DNA of 64,000 nt from Lantana camara (GCA_037501455.1 CM074858.1:43087001-43151000), one strand, 5' to 3'; shown: positions 1-10,392, counted from the first letter of the stretch. The notes: generated by a model not told the origin, from the letters alone. Numbers and translations: made by a program.

Positions 1-841
1 CCTAATCTTGCATACACGAATTTCCAGCAACTAAGACACATAAGGAGCATTCAAATCATCAAAGCTTGCTCAAGGAATTCAAGATCTCATCATTCAAGTT
101 CATGCCAACAATTTCATGCTTTAATCCAAGAATAGAAATGAAATACTCATCAAAAGAGATCCAAAGCTTACCTTGTCTTGTGAAGGAATGAGGAATCAAA
201 GAATATGAGCTCTTAGAATGAAAGATGGTTCAAGTCTTGATCTTCTCTTAAAATTTCTCCATGATTATCTTTGAAGCTAACTTGGGTGGTTTGAAATGGA
301 ATGGAAGAGATAAAGCTATTTATATGGTGGCTAATTTTAGGTCAAGGTTAGGGTTTCCAAGATATAATATGAGGCTAAAGGCTTGAATAGAATTTGGGCT
401 CAAATAAATAACTTTCGGTCCAATAAGTCAAAATTAAAAGCTTAAGGTCTAAATGGTTTCCGAAAAATATAAAGTAAATTCCGTTGGACCCGAATTACCG
501 ATTCAAGTCCAATGGCATTGTTGGAATTCGAATTCGAATTCCCGAGCTCATATTGGTCCCGAATGAACCAAACTCACCTAATTCAAGTTAGGCCCAAAAC
601 ACACAAATAGGTCCAAGTCCTATTTAAATCCAATTCCGATAATTAATTTAAATCAATCCGAGTTCCATTCTCAAGTTGTCATGCAAGAATTCATATTTTA
701 TCATTTTAGGTTTTAGTCAATTAAGTCACATTTAAATCAAAGTTGGAATTAAACACATAAAAAGGAAATTAAATCGCAAAGGTGCTTAAAGTAAACTCTC
801 TCGTGGTACATACCTGTACGATTATTGGATGGGGCGTCACA
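1..841 (-). repeat. 3' LTR of the chromovirus, U3 side only
   Basis: Minus-strand LTR starting TGTGACGCCCC at 841; the rest lies off the left edge. It matches 8861-9701 base for base in length. It carries the same TATA-like motif and the same splice-donor-like CAAG|GTAAGC (GT at about 170-171, minus strand) as the 5' copy. Confidence 0.93.
316..327 (-). promoter_or_regulatory. TATA box in the 3' LTR
   Basis: The minus strand reads CCATATAAATAG, a close match to plant TATA boxes. The 5' LTR has CCATATAAAGAG at the same place. In this copy the promoter would read out of the element toward lower coordinates, past the window edge. Confidence 0.5.
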
Positions 842-2480
842 ACCTCCCCCCCTTAGGAGAACCTGTCCTCAGGTTCACTGCTTGAAACAACTCCGGGTAC
901 AACTTCCTCATCTTCTCCTCAGTCTCCCAAGTCGATTCCTCAGATTTCTGATCTCTCCACAACACTCTAACCAAGGGAATCTGCTTTTTTCTCAACACTT
1001 GTACTTTCCGATCCTGAATCTCAACTGGGTGTCTCACAATCGCCAAATCGGACTCAAGCTGTACCTCTTCAACCGGTAAAATCATCGACTCATCGGGGTA
1101 GAACTTTCGAAGCTGTGAAACGTGGAACACATTATGAATCCCAGTCAAACTTGGCGGTAGATCCAACATATACGCCACCTCTCCAATCCTCTCTAGAATC
1201 TCAAACGGTCCAAGATATCGAGGGCGAAGCTTCCCTCCTCTACCAATACGAGAAAAGCCCTTCCTAGGAGATGCCTTCAAGAAGACACGATCTCCGTCCT
1301 CAAACTCGAGGGGCCTTCTCCTCTTATCCGCATAACTCTTCTGTCTATCCTGAGCCACTTTCATTCTTTGTTGAATCAACTTAACCTTCTCAACCATCTT
1401 CTCAATCTTAGATGAAACCTTAGCTCTAGTGAACTTACCATCCTTAGTCCATTGCCAATCTTCAATATCCCAATACAGTGGCGACCTACACTTTCTCCCA
1501 TAGAGTGCCTCATAAGGGGCCATACCAATCAAAACCTGGTAACTGTTGTTGTAAGAGAACTCAACCAAGGTCAAGTGCTTATCCCATTTATCCTTAAAAT
1601 CCAATGCACATGCCCTTAACATATCCTCGAGATACTTAATCAGCCGCTCTGATTGTCCATCAGTTTGAGGATGTGATGCGGTGCTAAACTTAAGCTTTGT
1701 ACCCAAGCACTTTTGAAGATCTTGCCAAAAACTAGCTGTAAACCGAGGGTCCCGATCTGACACGATGATAGCTGGAACTCCATGTAGTCTCACTATCTCA
1801 TTACAATACAATTCAGCCAACTTAGGTACCTTATCCGTCATTCGAACCTTAAGGAAATAGGCAAACTTCATCAAACGGTCTATCACTACCCAAATCCCAT
1901 CGAATCCTCTCCTAGACCTCGGCAGGCCGGACACAAAGTCCATAGTCACCTGCTCCCACTTCCACTCCGGTATCGGAAGTGGTTGGAGAGTACCTCCCGG
2001 TTTCTGATGTTCTGCCTTAACCATTTGACATGTCAGACATTGCTTCACAAAGAATGCGACATCCCTCTTCATGCCACTCCACCAATACAACTCTTTCAAG
2101 TCTCGATACATCTTCGTACCTCCTGGGTGGATGGAATAACCGGAGCGGTGCGCCTCCTCAAGTATTACCCTCTTGAGTTGGTTAGGCACACACACTCTTG
2201 CTTTGAACCTGAACAAACCAGAATGATCAAACCCAAACTTAGTCTTTGGATCATCTCTTGAACGAGCAACCAATCTCTGAATCTCGGGATCCGTAGACTG
2301 AGCCTCCAACAATCTCTGCTTCAAATCAGGCTGAACCGTGATGTTGGCTAACCTAGCCACCGAAACCATAACAGTCGAACTCTCCTCAGAAAACTCAACC
2401 ACTAAACTCGAAATACTGACCTTCCTGCTCAACGCGTCGGCAACCACATTCGCCTTACCGGATGGTACTGAATCGTGCAA
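837..2480 (-). CDS. Integrase and chromodomain part of pol (frame-shifted from the upstream ORF)
   Basis: C-terminal half of the Ty3/gypsy polyprotein. In the 547-residue ORF the order is: end of the RNase H linker; the integrase zinc motif (H-x6-H in [12 protein letters not shown], then C-x2-C in KQCLTCQ); the catalytic core with D in MDFVSGLP, D in SDRDPRF and E in [12 protein letters not shown]; then a C-terminal chromodomain-like stretch ([31 protein letters not shown]). Integrase inserts the cDNA; chromodomains of this clade steer insertion toward marked chromatin. The first eight residues are a frame artefact: real homology starts at about 2462, where a one-base loss separates it from the upstream ORF. 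The stop TGA lies at 839-837, inside the first bases of the 3' LTR, so the last codons overlap the polypurine tract. Catalytic residues look intact. Confidence 0.92.
   Translation of the reverse strand: MHDSVPSGKANVVADALSRKVSISSLVVEFSEESSTVMVSVARLANITVQPDLKQRLLEAQSTDPEIQRLVARSRDDPKTKFGFDHSGLFRFKARVCVPNQLKRVILEEAHRSGYSIHPGGTKMYRDLKELYWWSGMKRDVAFFVKQCLTCQMVKAEHQKPGGTLQPLPIPEWKWEQVTMDFVSGLPRSRRGFDGIWVVIDRLMKFAYFLKVRMTDKVPKLAELYCNEIVRLHGVPAIIVSDRDPRFTASFWQDLQKCLGTKLKFSTASHPQTDGQSERLIKYLEDMLRACALDFKDKWDKHLTLVEFSYNNSYQVLIGMAPYEALYGRKCRSPLYWDIEDWQWTKDGKFTRAKVSSKIEKMVEKVKLIQQRMKVAQDRQKSYADKRRRPLEFEDGDRVFLKASPRKGFSRIGRGGKLRPRYLGPFEILERIGEVAYMLDLPPSLTGIHNVFHVSQLRKFYPDESMILPVEEVQLESDLAIVRHPVEIQDRKVQVLRKKQIPLVRVLWRDQKSEESTWETEEKMRKLYPELFQAVNLRTGSPKGGRL
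842..854 (-). other. Polypurine tract of the chromovirus
   Basis: The minus strand reads AAGGGGGGGAGGT immediately before the LTR start TGTGACG. This is the plus-strand DNA primer site. It is also coding, for Lys-Gly-Gly-Arg near the polyprotein end. Confidence 0.85.
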
Positions 2481-5275
2481 TCATAGTCCTCTAAGAACTC
2501 AACCCATCTCCTTTGTCTCAAGTTAAGCTCTTTCTTCGTGAACAAGTACTGAAGACTCTTATGATCCGAGAACACCTCAAATGTAGCACCATAGAGGTAG
2601 TGGCGCCACTTAGACAATGCAAACACGACTGCTGCAAGCTCTAGATCATGGGTGGGGTAATTCTGCTCATGCACCTTCAACTTCCTAGAGGCATAAGCTA
2701 CAACCCGATTCTGCATCAACACACAACCGAGTCCTTCCTTAGAAGCATCTGCATAAACCACATAACCATCAACTCCCTCGGGTAGGGTAAGAACCGGTGT
2801 TGTAGTCAACCTTTCCTTTAAAGTCTGAAAGCTCGTCTCACAACTATCATCCCATTCAAACTTGGCCTCCTTCTTGGTCAACTTAGTTAACGGGGCGGCT
2901 ATCTTAGAGAAATACATCACAAATCTCCTATAATAACCTGCCAAGCCCAGAAAACTCCGTACCTCAGAGGAGATCCTAGGCCTCTCCCCATGTAACACCG
3001 TCTCAATCTTAGAGGGATCGACCTCAATTCCATTGCCTGAGATGATGTGACCCAGAAAAGTGACTCGATCAATCCAAAACTTGCACTTACTGAACTTAGC
3101 ATACAACTTGTGCTCCCTAAGCATCTCCAACACAATCCGAAGATGCTGTGCATGCTCCTCAACTGATCTCGAATACACCAAGATGTCATCTATCAAGATC
3201 ACCACGAACTTATCAAGAAACGGTCTAAACACCCGGTGCATCATATCCATGAATATTGCGGGAGCATTCGTCAACCCAAACGGCATAACTACAAACTTAA
3301 AGTGTCCGTATCTCGTGTTGAATCCAGTCTTGGAGATATCCTTCTCTCTAATCCTCAACTGATAGTATCCCTGTCTCAAATCCAACTTGGAGTACACACT
3401 CGGACCTTGTAAGCTATCAAACAACTCCTCAATATGGGGCAATGGATACTTGTTCTTAACTGTCATCCTGTTCAGCTCACGGTAGTCTATACACATCCTT
3501 AACGTCCTATCTTTCTTCTTAACAAACAGGACGGGAGCACCCCACGGAGAAGTGCTCGGACGAATGTATCCACTAACCAAAAGCTCATCCAACTGCTTCT
3601 TCAACTCCTTCAACTCGGCAGGAGCCATCCGGTATGCGGTCTTCGAATAGGGCTCAGCTCCGGGATAGAGGTCCACCACAAACTCAATATCCCTGTCGGG
3701 TGGTAAAGACCCCAAACTCTCCGGGAACACGTCCAGATACTCCCGAACGACCTCCGTCTCCTCAAGCTTGACCTGGTCCTTGGGTTTGTTTAGAAGGTAA
3801 GCCACGAAACCTGTAGCACCATCCCGGACTAACTTACTAGCCTCAACAAAAGATATAAACGAGCCGGATCCCAAACTCTCTCCCGAAAACACCGCAGAAT
3901 CAAAAGAAATCCTTTTCAAACGGTAATCCATAACTGCACCATGTCGGGAAAGCCAATCCATCCCAAGAATCACCTTAAATCTCCCCATCGACATCATAAT
4001 CAGATCAGCAGGAAAAACTCGACCCTCAAAACTCACCGGGCACTCAAGAAACACTGTATCCGTCTCCAAGCTCCCCCCCAAGGGAGAAGTCACCACAATC
4101 ACATGCGCAGATATCTCAGCAAGCAAAGGCAAAGAAGCAATAACATCCCGGGCAATAAAAGAATGAGTAGCCTCGGGATCAAATAATGCATGTAATGATA
4201 TGCCATGAATATGTATTGTACCTTCCACTACAGCATTCTGATCTATATCTGCTATCTCCTCCTTGCCCTCCAGAGCATAAGCACGAGCCTGAACCATCGG
4301 CCTCTTCTTCGGACAAGCATCCACCATGTGATCAACCGACCCACACACAAGGCATCTACCCAAATATCTCCAACATTTCTCCAACGGATGAGCACCCTGA
4401 CAGTGAGAGCAACGGGCTGGAGCTGGTGCCGGCAATGCTGGTGGTCCTATAGGAGCAGCGGGACGGGGCTTCTTGTTAATGAAGCCCTGTGGACGAAAAG
4501 CTGGTGTAGAAGTAGTAGAAGCAGGAGTAGCGGGCTTCTTGCCCGAACCAGAACCCGAACCACGCCCCGAAAACAATGATGGGGGCCCCAATCTCCGTCT
4601 CTGAGCCTCGACCTGTATAGCCCTCTTGGTAACCTCGTCCCAAGTGCTAACATCGGCAGCCTTAAGAGCTCTCTGAATATCCTCTCGAAGCCCATGAAGA
4701 AAGTGACGGGCTCTGTGTGCATCAATATCAGTGATGTGGGTAGCATAGGGAGTAAGTCTCTCAAACTCCAGAATGTAGCCCTCAACAGATCTGGATCCCT
4801 GCTTCAGCTCAGAAAACTCCTGAAGTCTACGCTCTCGTGCGCTATGAGGTATATACTTCTCATGGAACTCATGCACGAAAGTCTCCCAAGTGAACTCTAT
4901 ACCACTCCTCTCAAGTCTGGATCGAACTCCCTTGAGCCAGTTAGCTGCCTGTCCCTGAATGAATCGAGCAGTACAAACAGCCCTATCCTGAGAACTCCTT
5001 GGGAAAATCTCCCAAATACCACTGATCTCAGCTAACCACTCCTCAGCCTTAATGTCATCTCCCCCAAACCACTTAGGAGGGTTGTTGCTCCGAAACTCCC
5101 TATATGCAGCTGAGATAGTACCATCCTGACCATCAACTGGTGGTGTCTGCTGTCTCTGATTCTGCTGTAACTGATTGAGAAGTGCCTGAACAATGTTCTC
5201 CGCATTCAGTGGTGGTGGCGGAGGCGGATTAGGCGCATCTAGTGAAGCCTCTCGGTCACGGCGTCTAGGAGGCAT
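2429..5275 (-). CDS. Gag-protease-reverse transcriptase-RNase H polyprotein
   Basis: The start is chosen at MPPRRRDRE (ATG at 5275-5273); the frame stays open upstream to 5419, but those 48 codons are mostly CACTA transposon. About 948 residues. In order: capsid-type Gag ([25 protein letters not shown], residues about 60-230); two CCHC zinc knuckles ([13 protein letters not shown] and [14 protein letters not shown], near 287-325); aspartic protease near 366, where the site reads FDPEATHSF instead of the family's FDSGATHSF; reverse transcriptase with LIDDILVYS near 694; RNase H starting YADASKEG near 839. It ends at a stop after the RNase H/integrase link because of a one-base deletion near 2458-2462. 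Gag makes the particle, protease cuts the polyprotein, and RT/RNase H make cDNA in cytoplasmic particles. The protease change should abolish self-processing. Confidence 0.93.
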   Translation of the reverse strand: MPPRRRDREASLDAPNPPPPPPLNAENIVQALLNQLQQNQRQQTPPVDGQDGTISAAYREFRSNNPPKWFGGDDIKAEEWLAEISGIWEIFPRSSQDRAVCTARFIQGQAANWLKGVRSRLERSGIEFTWETFVHEFHEKYIPHSARERRLQEFSELKQGSRSVEGYILEFERLTPYATHITDIDAHRARHFLHGLREDIQRALKAADVSTWDEVTKRAIQVEAQRRRLGPPSLFSGRGSGSGSGKKPATPASTTSTPAFRPQGFINKKPRPAAPIGPPALPAPAPARCSHCQGAHPLEKCWRYLGRCLVCGSVDHMVDACPKKRPMVQARAYALEGKEEIADIDQNAVVEGTIHIHGISLHALFDPEATHSFIARDVIASLPLLAEISAHVIVVTSPLGGSLETDTVFLECPVSFEGRVFPADLIMMSMGRFKVILGMDWLSRHGAVMDYRLKRISFDSAVFSGESLGSGSFISFVEASKLVRDGATGFVAYLLNKPKDQVKLEETEVVREYLDVFPESLGSLPPDRDIEFVVDLYPGAEPYSKTAYRMAPAELKELKKQLDELLVSGYIRPSTSPWGAPVLFVKKKDRTLRMCIDYRELNRMTVKNKYPLPHIEELFDSLQGPSVYSKLDLRQGYYQLRIREKDISKTGFNTRYGHFKFVVMPFGLTNAPAIFMDMMHRVFRPFLDKFVVILIDDILVYSRSVEEHAQHLRIVLEMLREHKLYAKFSKCKFWIDRVTFLGHIISGNGIEVDPSKIETVLHGERPRISSEVRSFLGLAGYYRRFVMYFSKIAAPLTKLTKKEAKFEWDDSCETSFQTLKERLTTTPVLTLPEGVDGYVVYADASKEGLGCVLMQNRVVAYASRKLKVHEQNYPTHDLELAAVVFALSKWRHYLYGATFEVFSDHKSLQYLFTKKELNLRQRRWVEFLEDYDCTIQYHPVRRMWLPTR

Positions 5276-5335
5276 CCTGAAATTCAAAGATTCAAGCAGT
5301 ATCGATGCATGTGGATTAGCACTATAAGAAAACAG

Positions 5336-5580
5336 CGGAATTCCGACGACACTGTTCGTCGGAAATCCGTCGGAAACATCAAATACCGACGAATTTCCGA
5401 CGGATGATTGTTGTCGCATAACTAGTCCTCGGAAAAATTTACCGACGGATTACCGACGGAATTATCCGTCGGAAACATTTCCGACGGATTACCGACGGAT
5501 TTTCGACCGAAATTTTAACGAAATGTTAGAAATAATAAACGACTTTCCGACGGAAAATCCGTCGGAAATCCGTCGGAAAA
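5336..5580. repeat. Left subterminal CCGACGGA repeat array of the CACTA element
   Basis: Dense copies of CCGACGGA and its complement TCCGTCGG, spaced irregularly by 8-25 bases and often back to back so that they form short palindromes. Mirrors the right array at 6148-6660. Confidence 0.9.
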
Positions 5581-5728
5581 TAGAATAAAAGTAAATAATC
5601 TAAAAAAAATAAAAAAAATCATTTGTGAGACCCGAACCACCCCCAAAACAAGCCACACCAACACCTCAGACGAGCCACGAGCCGAGCTTAAGCTCGGCGA
5701 GCCAACCCAATGCGAGAATTAATTCCCA

Positions 5729-5815
5729 CGATTATTGCGCTCGCGGGGATTCGAACTCGGGTCTCCAAGAGAGAATGGTGACCCCCTTACCAACTTGGCT
5801 AACTTGCTTATTGTT
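5729..5815 (-). repeat. tRNA-like Pol III box pair inside the CACTA element
   Basis: On the minus strand there is an A-box-like TTAGCCAAGTTGG followed after about 30 bases by a B-box-like GAGTTCGAATCC. The D-arm and T-arm fit only loosely and the acceptor stem is not convincing, so this is not a working tRNA gene. It may be a SINE head or a captured tRNA relic carried by the transposon. Confidence 0.4.
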
Positions 5816-6147
5816 AATATTTTGTCATTAAATATATTTATATACTTATTTCAAATAATTATTTAAATACGTTTTGTTATTAATTTAAAATGTAAAATTT
5901 TAAATATATGATTATATGAATTAAATATAATCATATTTATTGGAATTTTTTAAAAGTACTTATTCAAATGAAAATAAAACTCATTAGAATTAAGAGTTCT
6001 CCGATCTATTGAAAATATATAGAGTATGATAATAAGAATTTTTTCTAAAATTAATATATTAATTATAAGTTACATTATAAGATATTTGTACATTTAAAAA
6101 TAAAATTAGTAATTAGAAAAAAAATTATTTAATTAAATTTAATAGTT

Positions 6148-6660
6148 TTCGACGGATTACCGACGGAATTTCCGTCGGAAATATTTTTTTTATTTTTATA
6201 TTTTTATATTTTTATAGTTTCCGACGGATTACCGACGGAATTTCCGTCGAAAAATATTAATTTTTATTTTCATATTTTTATTTTTTCCGATGGATTACCG
6301 ATGGAATTTCCGTTGGAAAATATTTATTTTTATTTTTAAATCTTTATATTTTTATAGTTTCCGACGGATTACCGACGGAATTTCCGTCGGAAAATATTTA
6401 TTTTTGTTTTTATATTTTCCAACAAATTCCGTCGGAAAACCGTCGGTATTCTGTCGGAAAATATTTATTTTTATTTGTATTTTTATATTTTTATATTTTC
6501 CGACGGAATTACCGACGGAATTGTCCGTTGGAAATGTTTCCGACGGATTACCGACGGAATTTCCGTCGGAAAATATATTTTTTTATTTTTATATTTTTGA
6601 ACAAATTCCGTCGGAAAACCGTCAGTATTCCGTCGGAAAATAATAATTTTCCGTCGGAAA
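6148..6660. repeat. Right subterminal CCGACGGA repeat array of the CACTA element
   Basis: About eight blocks of the pattern CCGACGGA-TTA-CCGACGGA-ATT-TCCGTCGG, separated by T-rich spacers of about 40 bases. The reading frames seen here arise only from the repeats. Confidence 0.9.
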
Positions 6661-6814
6661 TTGACAGTTTTCTTGTAGTGTAGTACGTGTGTATGTATAC
6701 AAGTATTAGAAATAAACAAGTATTCAAGTAAATGAATCACATAATCACATTGTCCTATGCCGTACCAACTAGACAGACTCGACACGACCCTAGAGCTCGG
6801 TTTTGTAACCTTGA

Positions 6815-6826
6815 GCTCTGATACCA
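6815..6826 (-). other. Primer-binding site, tRNA-iMet type
   Basis: The minus strand reads TGGTATCAGAGC, complementary to the 3' end of plant initiator-Met tRNA, eight bases after the LTR end (6835). Starts first-strand cDNA synthesis. Confidence 0.92.
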
Positions 6827-7291
6827 CTTAAGGATGTAACACCCCAAACGGAGGATGCCACATCCCCCGCACTATGACCCAGACCCGGAGTATGAAATGA
6901 AAGTCCATGCCCGAATCCGAATCAGAGCGAACGGGAGACCAACTAACACACTAGGCTAGGCGGATCTAACTTGACCAAAACTCAGAGTGCGAAAGCAATT
7001 AAAACCAACAACAATACATAGCGGAAGCATTTAAAACAAAACATGCAAAGCAGGTGACGGGTTCAACTAGCATAGATCCCTAGTCCCGAATATCAACACA
7101 AAGTAATAATCATCAAGTGCCAAAAGGGGCCGAATGAGAGTGCCACGCAGGGCTACCAAATAGTAAAGTATAATCTCAAGTCTACAAGTCAAAGCATAAG
7201 TAAAATGTATGAAAGACAATGCAACTAGAAAGGCTAGACCGACGAAGTGCAACTCAAACGACTCACTCCCGCCTAGCCAACGCCAACATAC

Positions 7292-9031
7292 CTGCAACTA
7301 AAAGTGTAAATGAGGGGTTAGTCAGCTTGACCGAGTGAGGGGGCTAACGCACACCCACAGTATATATATAGAGCATAGCACAAATCAGAGGGGTGGACTC
7401 ATGAACCGGAGATAGGTGTTGCATACCAAAGATATTTCCAAAAATAATCAAGAGATTGTTATAAGTTTAAGCTTTAGAAAACATTTCTGAAACTCTATCT
7501 CGATTCATGATTCCCAGACAGAACAGAACACATGCTCGGAGAGTACGAGCTTCCAACCTTTACTCCTCAGAACATAGCAAAACATAAAAAAATACAAAAT
7601 CAAATCCAACCGTCACACAAATGATGGAGGGGATGTGTCGTCCCCTAACCATCCAGAACATACTTACCCTCAAGGGGTAGCGAGCCCACAAGAGTCCTCC
7701 GCGGCCTTCGCCGATGGCTCAAGATACCACACCTTCCCTACAGCACGGGTCGCTTGAAGATATCTCAAATGGAACTACGCACAGGTATATCCCCGATGGC
7801 CCTAACCGTCCCGGGGGCTCCTTACCCATAGCTCCTCGGATCCACATACATACATACATACAGATGCCAATATTTCAGGGCCAACTCGCGACAAGAACAC
7901 AACATAACATACTTTTCAAAACAGCTTACATATGCTTTCATATTTAATTTTCCAAAACAGAGTTGATTCACAAGGTCATAAACATGTCATATCCAACACA
8001 TACGTATATATAATAGATATAATCGCATGCAAGGTTTGAAATCAACATATTAAGGCCATAGGTCGCATAACTATACAAAATTCTAAACCTCACCTCGTAG
8101 TAGTAGAGTCTGAGAGTGTGAAGGGCCAAAAACTCTAAACCTCGGGCTCTCCGGCACCACCCAACTCTGTGACAAGACATACAAAAGCCCAAACTTAGAC
8201 TCTACATGAACCAAGTAAGACGCATGGCGTACAAAGTATGAATGACATGCGAAATAGAATGATGTTTATCAAGTTGGTCACAAAGGTCAAATTTAAATAT
8301 TCAAGTAAATCATGCAAGTAATAAAGTTTTAAGGTTCAGAGATGCATTCCAAGTCATATCGGATCATACAAGTCAAGTAGCAACTCAAACGGATCAATTA
8401 CGCACGAAAAAGCAAGCACAAAAGGTCACAGACGCATGGGAACGGCCATTCCCATGCACAACATAGCATGGGAACGGGCCTTGACATGCCCAAAGTCAGC
8501 GAGACTGGGAACGGCCGTTCTCAGTCCAAGCATACATGGGAACTGGCGTTCCCATGTTCGCCGCCAAAACTCAACCCTAGCCCGGAAGGGCCGTTCCGGG
8601 CTTAAAGCACAAACGGGAACGGCCGTTCCGGCCATAGATCTGGAACAGAAATTGGACAGTTTCGGGAAGAACAAGAAGAACACCAAAAATCATCAAACCA
8701 ACATGAAATCAACCATAAATCATCACGAAATTTAAGTATATCATCGTATAAATCATGCTTAGCATCAAAACATCAATTAATCCAAGTTTAGGAAGGTTTT
8801 TGCCCAAAATCCCAAACACCCATTTCATGAATTTCAAGCTCAAACATGAAGATATGAACCCCTAATCTTGCATACACGAATTTCCAGCAACTAAGACACA
8901 TAAGGAGCATTCAAATCATCAAAGCTTGCTCAAGGAATTCAAGATATCATCATTCAAGTTCATGCCAACAATTTCATGCTTCAATCCAAGAATAGAAATG
9001 AAATACTCATCAAAAGAGATCCAAAGCTTAC
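7292..9031 (-). other. Predicted leader intron within the 5' LTR
   Basis: On the minus strand: donor CAAG|GTAAGC about 145 nt downstream of the TATA motif; acceptor TTTTAGTTGCAG|GT preceded by a branchpoint-like CTGAC/CTAAC about 35 nt upstream. Length 1740 nt. Sites at matching places occur in the other long LTRs of the window. Splicing would join a roughly 110-nt first exon to the U5-PBS-gag exon. Inferred from sequence only. Confidence 0.5.
8434..8631. repeat. Cluster of six GGCC-centred palindromes in the LTR
   Basis: Stems with a central GGCC-like core: GCATGGGAA/TTCCCATGC (8434-8457), an imperfect one at 8466-8489, ACTGGGAA/TTCTCAGT (8504-8525), ACATGGGAAC/GTTCCCATGT (8534-8557), AGCCCGGAA/TTCCGGGCT (8579-8602) and GGAACGGCCGTTCC (near 8616-8629). 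Outer arms change together between units. They lie inside the predicted leader intron. Confidence 0.75.
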
Positions 9032-9175
9032 CTTGTCTTGTGAAGGAATGAGGAATCAAAGAATATGAGCTCTTAGAATGAAAGATGGTTCAAGTCTTGA
9101 TCTTCTCTTGAAATTTCTCCATGATTCTCTTTGAAGCTAACTTGTGTGGTTTGAAATGGAATGGAAGAGATAAAG

Positions 9176-9187
9176 CTCTTTATATGG
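9176..9187 (-). promoter_or_regulatory. TATA box of the 5' LTR promoter
   Basis: The minus strand reads CCATATAAAGAG. Transcription would start about 30 bases further, near 9145, giving a short first exon up to the donor-like site at 9032. Confidence 0.55.
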
Positions 9188-9701
9188 TGGCTAATTTTAG
9201 GTCAAGGTTAGGGTTTCCAAGATATAATATGAGGCTAAAGGCTTGAATAGATTTTGGGCTCAAATAAATAACTTTCGGTCCAATAAGTCAAAATTAAAAG
9301 TTTAAGGTCTAAATGGTTTCCGAAAAATATAAAGTAAATTCCGTTGGACCCGAATTACCGATTCAAGTCCAATGGCGGTGTCAGAATTCGAATTCGAATT
9401 CCCGAGCTCATATTGGTCCCGAATGACCCAAACTCTCCTAATTCAAGTTAGGCCCAAAACACACAAATAGGTCCAAGTCCTATTTAAATCGAATTTCGAC
9501 AATTAATTTAAATCCATCCGAGTTCCATTCTCAAGTTGTCATGCAAGAATTCATATTTTATCATTTTAGGTTTTAGTCAATTAAGTCACATTTAAATCAA
9601 AGTTGGAATTAAACACATAAAAAGGAAATTAAATCACAAAGGTGCTTAAAGTAAACTCTCTCGTGGTACATACCTATACGATTATGGGATGGGGCGTCAC
9701 A

Positions 9702-10081
9702 TGGTATGCAAAACCCTAACCTTGATTCATGACTATCACCTAGTTATATGCTGTGTTATACTTATACGTATGTGGGTGTGCATTTAGCCCCCTCACTCAG
9801 CCGAGTTGTAGACTGACCCATCTCTTTTCCTACGTTCACTATAGGTTGATTCGAGGTAGGCGGGGAAGTGTGAGTCTCAGCTCTTTAGATCCTGTTTGTT
9901 GCTTCCGCATATTTATATTTTTGTCTTGCGCGCTTTGTTCGAGTTTTAGCCCCGCTTAGCCTAGTGTGTGAGTGTAGGTTCCCGTTCACTTAGAATTGGA
10001 CTCATGTATGGAGGTCCATTTCATATGTAGGTTCGGGTTTAGATGTGGGGGATGTGGTGGCCCATCGTTCCGGGCGCTACA
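9702..10081 (+). repeat. 3' tail of another Tekay-like LTR
   Basis: Plus-strand LTR end: a branchpoint-like GACTGACCC, pyrimidine tract and CACTATAG|GT acceptor-like site (AG at 9843-9844), then the shared AGGTAGGCGG, CTTCCGCAT and GGGGGATGTGGTGG motifs, ending in GCGCTACA at 10081. The chromovirus appears to have inserted in this LTR, whose other part would lie left of the window. No ORF. Confidence 0.7.
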
Positions 10082-10365
10082 TTAAGCGAACACAAGCATT
10101 GTCACTTCCCCTTGCCACTTGGTTATTCTTTTTACTTACTTCTTGCTCGCTTTCTAGTTCTTGCTTGTTGCTTAGTTATTTAGTTCTAGTTATCTTTCTT
10201 TTCCATAATTAGTTAAATCATTTTTGCACTTGACTTGGTCAATAGCTTAACGAATACACAAAGTGATTAGCTTCGATTTCCCCTTCCCTTGGGATTCCAC
10301 CCCTTGTGCTACAATTGTTTCTACAAGATTGAATTTGGGCTTAAAACATAATTTTACACCTAACA
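10082..10365 (+). repeat. 5' LTR fragment of the Athila-type element
   Basis: Only the last 284 bases remain, ending ACACCTAACA at 10365. Compared with the 3' LTR it has extra sequence around 10130-10270. Upstream it is abutted by an unrelated LTR end. Confidence 0.8.
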
Positions 10366-10392
10366 AGTTTTTATCGCCGTTTCCGGGAAAGG
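10366..10392 (+). other. Degenerate primer-binding site of the Athila-type element
   Basis: ATCGCCGTTTCCGGGAAAGG just after the LTR resembles the TGGCGCCGTTGCCGGGGA primer site typical of Athila elements, with several substitutions. Confidence 0.6.

Larger units (their letters stand above)
5320..6680. mobile_element. Non-autonomous CACTA (En/Spm) transposon
   Basis: Terminal inverted repeats: CACTATAAGAAAACAG at the left, and CACTACAAGAAAACTG read inward from the right, 14 of 16 identical. Both ends are flanked by the 3-bp duplication TAG (5317-5319 and 6681-6683), the size typical of CACTA elements. Both subterminal zones (5336-5580 and 6148-6660) are packed with direct and inverted copies of CCGACGGA/TCCGTCGG units, the usual transposase-binding architecture. 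The AT-rich middle has no transposase ORF, so it depends on an autonomous relative. At 1361 bp it is a deletion or miniature derivative. Confidence 0.93.
5276..6814 (-). other. Leader (5' UTR) of the chromovirus, split by a CACTA element
   Basis: Non-coding stretch between the primer site and the gag start. Only 5276-5319 and about 6684-6814 belong to the retroelement. The rest is the CACTA insertion plus one copy of its TAG target duplication. Confidence 0.85.
1..9701 (-). mobile_element. Tekay/Del-type chromovirus (Ty3/gypsy), 3' LTR cut by window edge
   Basis: LTR retrotransposon read on the minus strand: 5' LTR 6835-9701, primer site 6815-6826, gag-pol 5275 down to 837, polypurine tract 842-854, 3' LTR 841 down past base 1. 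Bases 1-841 repeat 8861-9701 at a constant offset of 8860. I count about 22 substitutions by eye (roughly 2.5%), so the insertion is fairly recent. The long LTR, single gag-pol, iMet primer site and a chromodomain after integrase fit the Tekay (Del) clade. It is not active as read: protease site altered, frameshift before integrase, and a CACTA insertion in the leader. The left target duplication lies outside the window. Confidence 0.93.
6835..9701 (-). repeat. 5' LTR of the chromovirus, complete, 2867 bp
   Basis: Begins TGTGACGCCCC at 9701 and ends GGGGTGTTACA at 6835 on the minus strand. It holds a TATA-like motif (9176-9187), a splice-donor-like site (GT at 9031-9030), a palindrome cluster (8434-8631) and a splice-acceptor-like site (7293-7292). 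Its 3' portion (6835 to about 8226) is shared with the elements at 27665 and 48304; its U3 side is not. Confidence 0.93.

Noticed and set aside
6290..6643. 117-residue ORF rich in Phe/Ile/Tyr
   Set aside because: Pure translation of CACTA subterminal repeats.
5336..6660. Regular CCGACGGA repeats looking like a CRISPR or satellite array
   Set aside because: Repeats are in both orientations, irregularly spaced, and bounded by CACTA inverted repeats with TAG duplications. They are transposon subterminal repeats.
6815..6826. CTCTGATACCA motifs as tRNA genes
   Set aside because: They match only the tRNA 3' end and lie directly beside LTR ends, so they are primer-binding sites.
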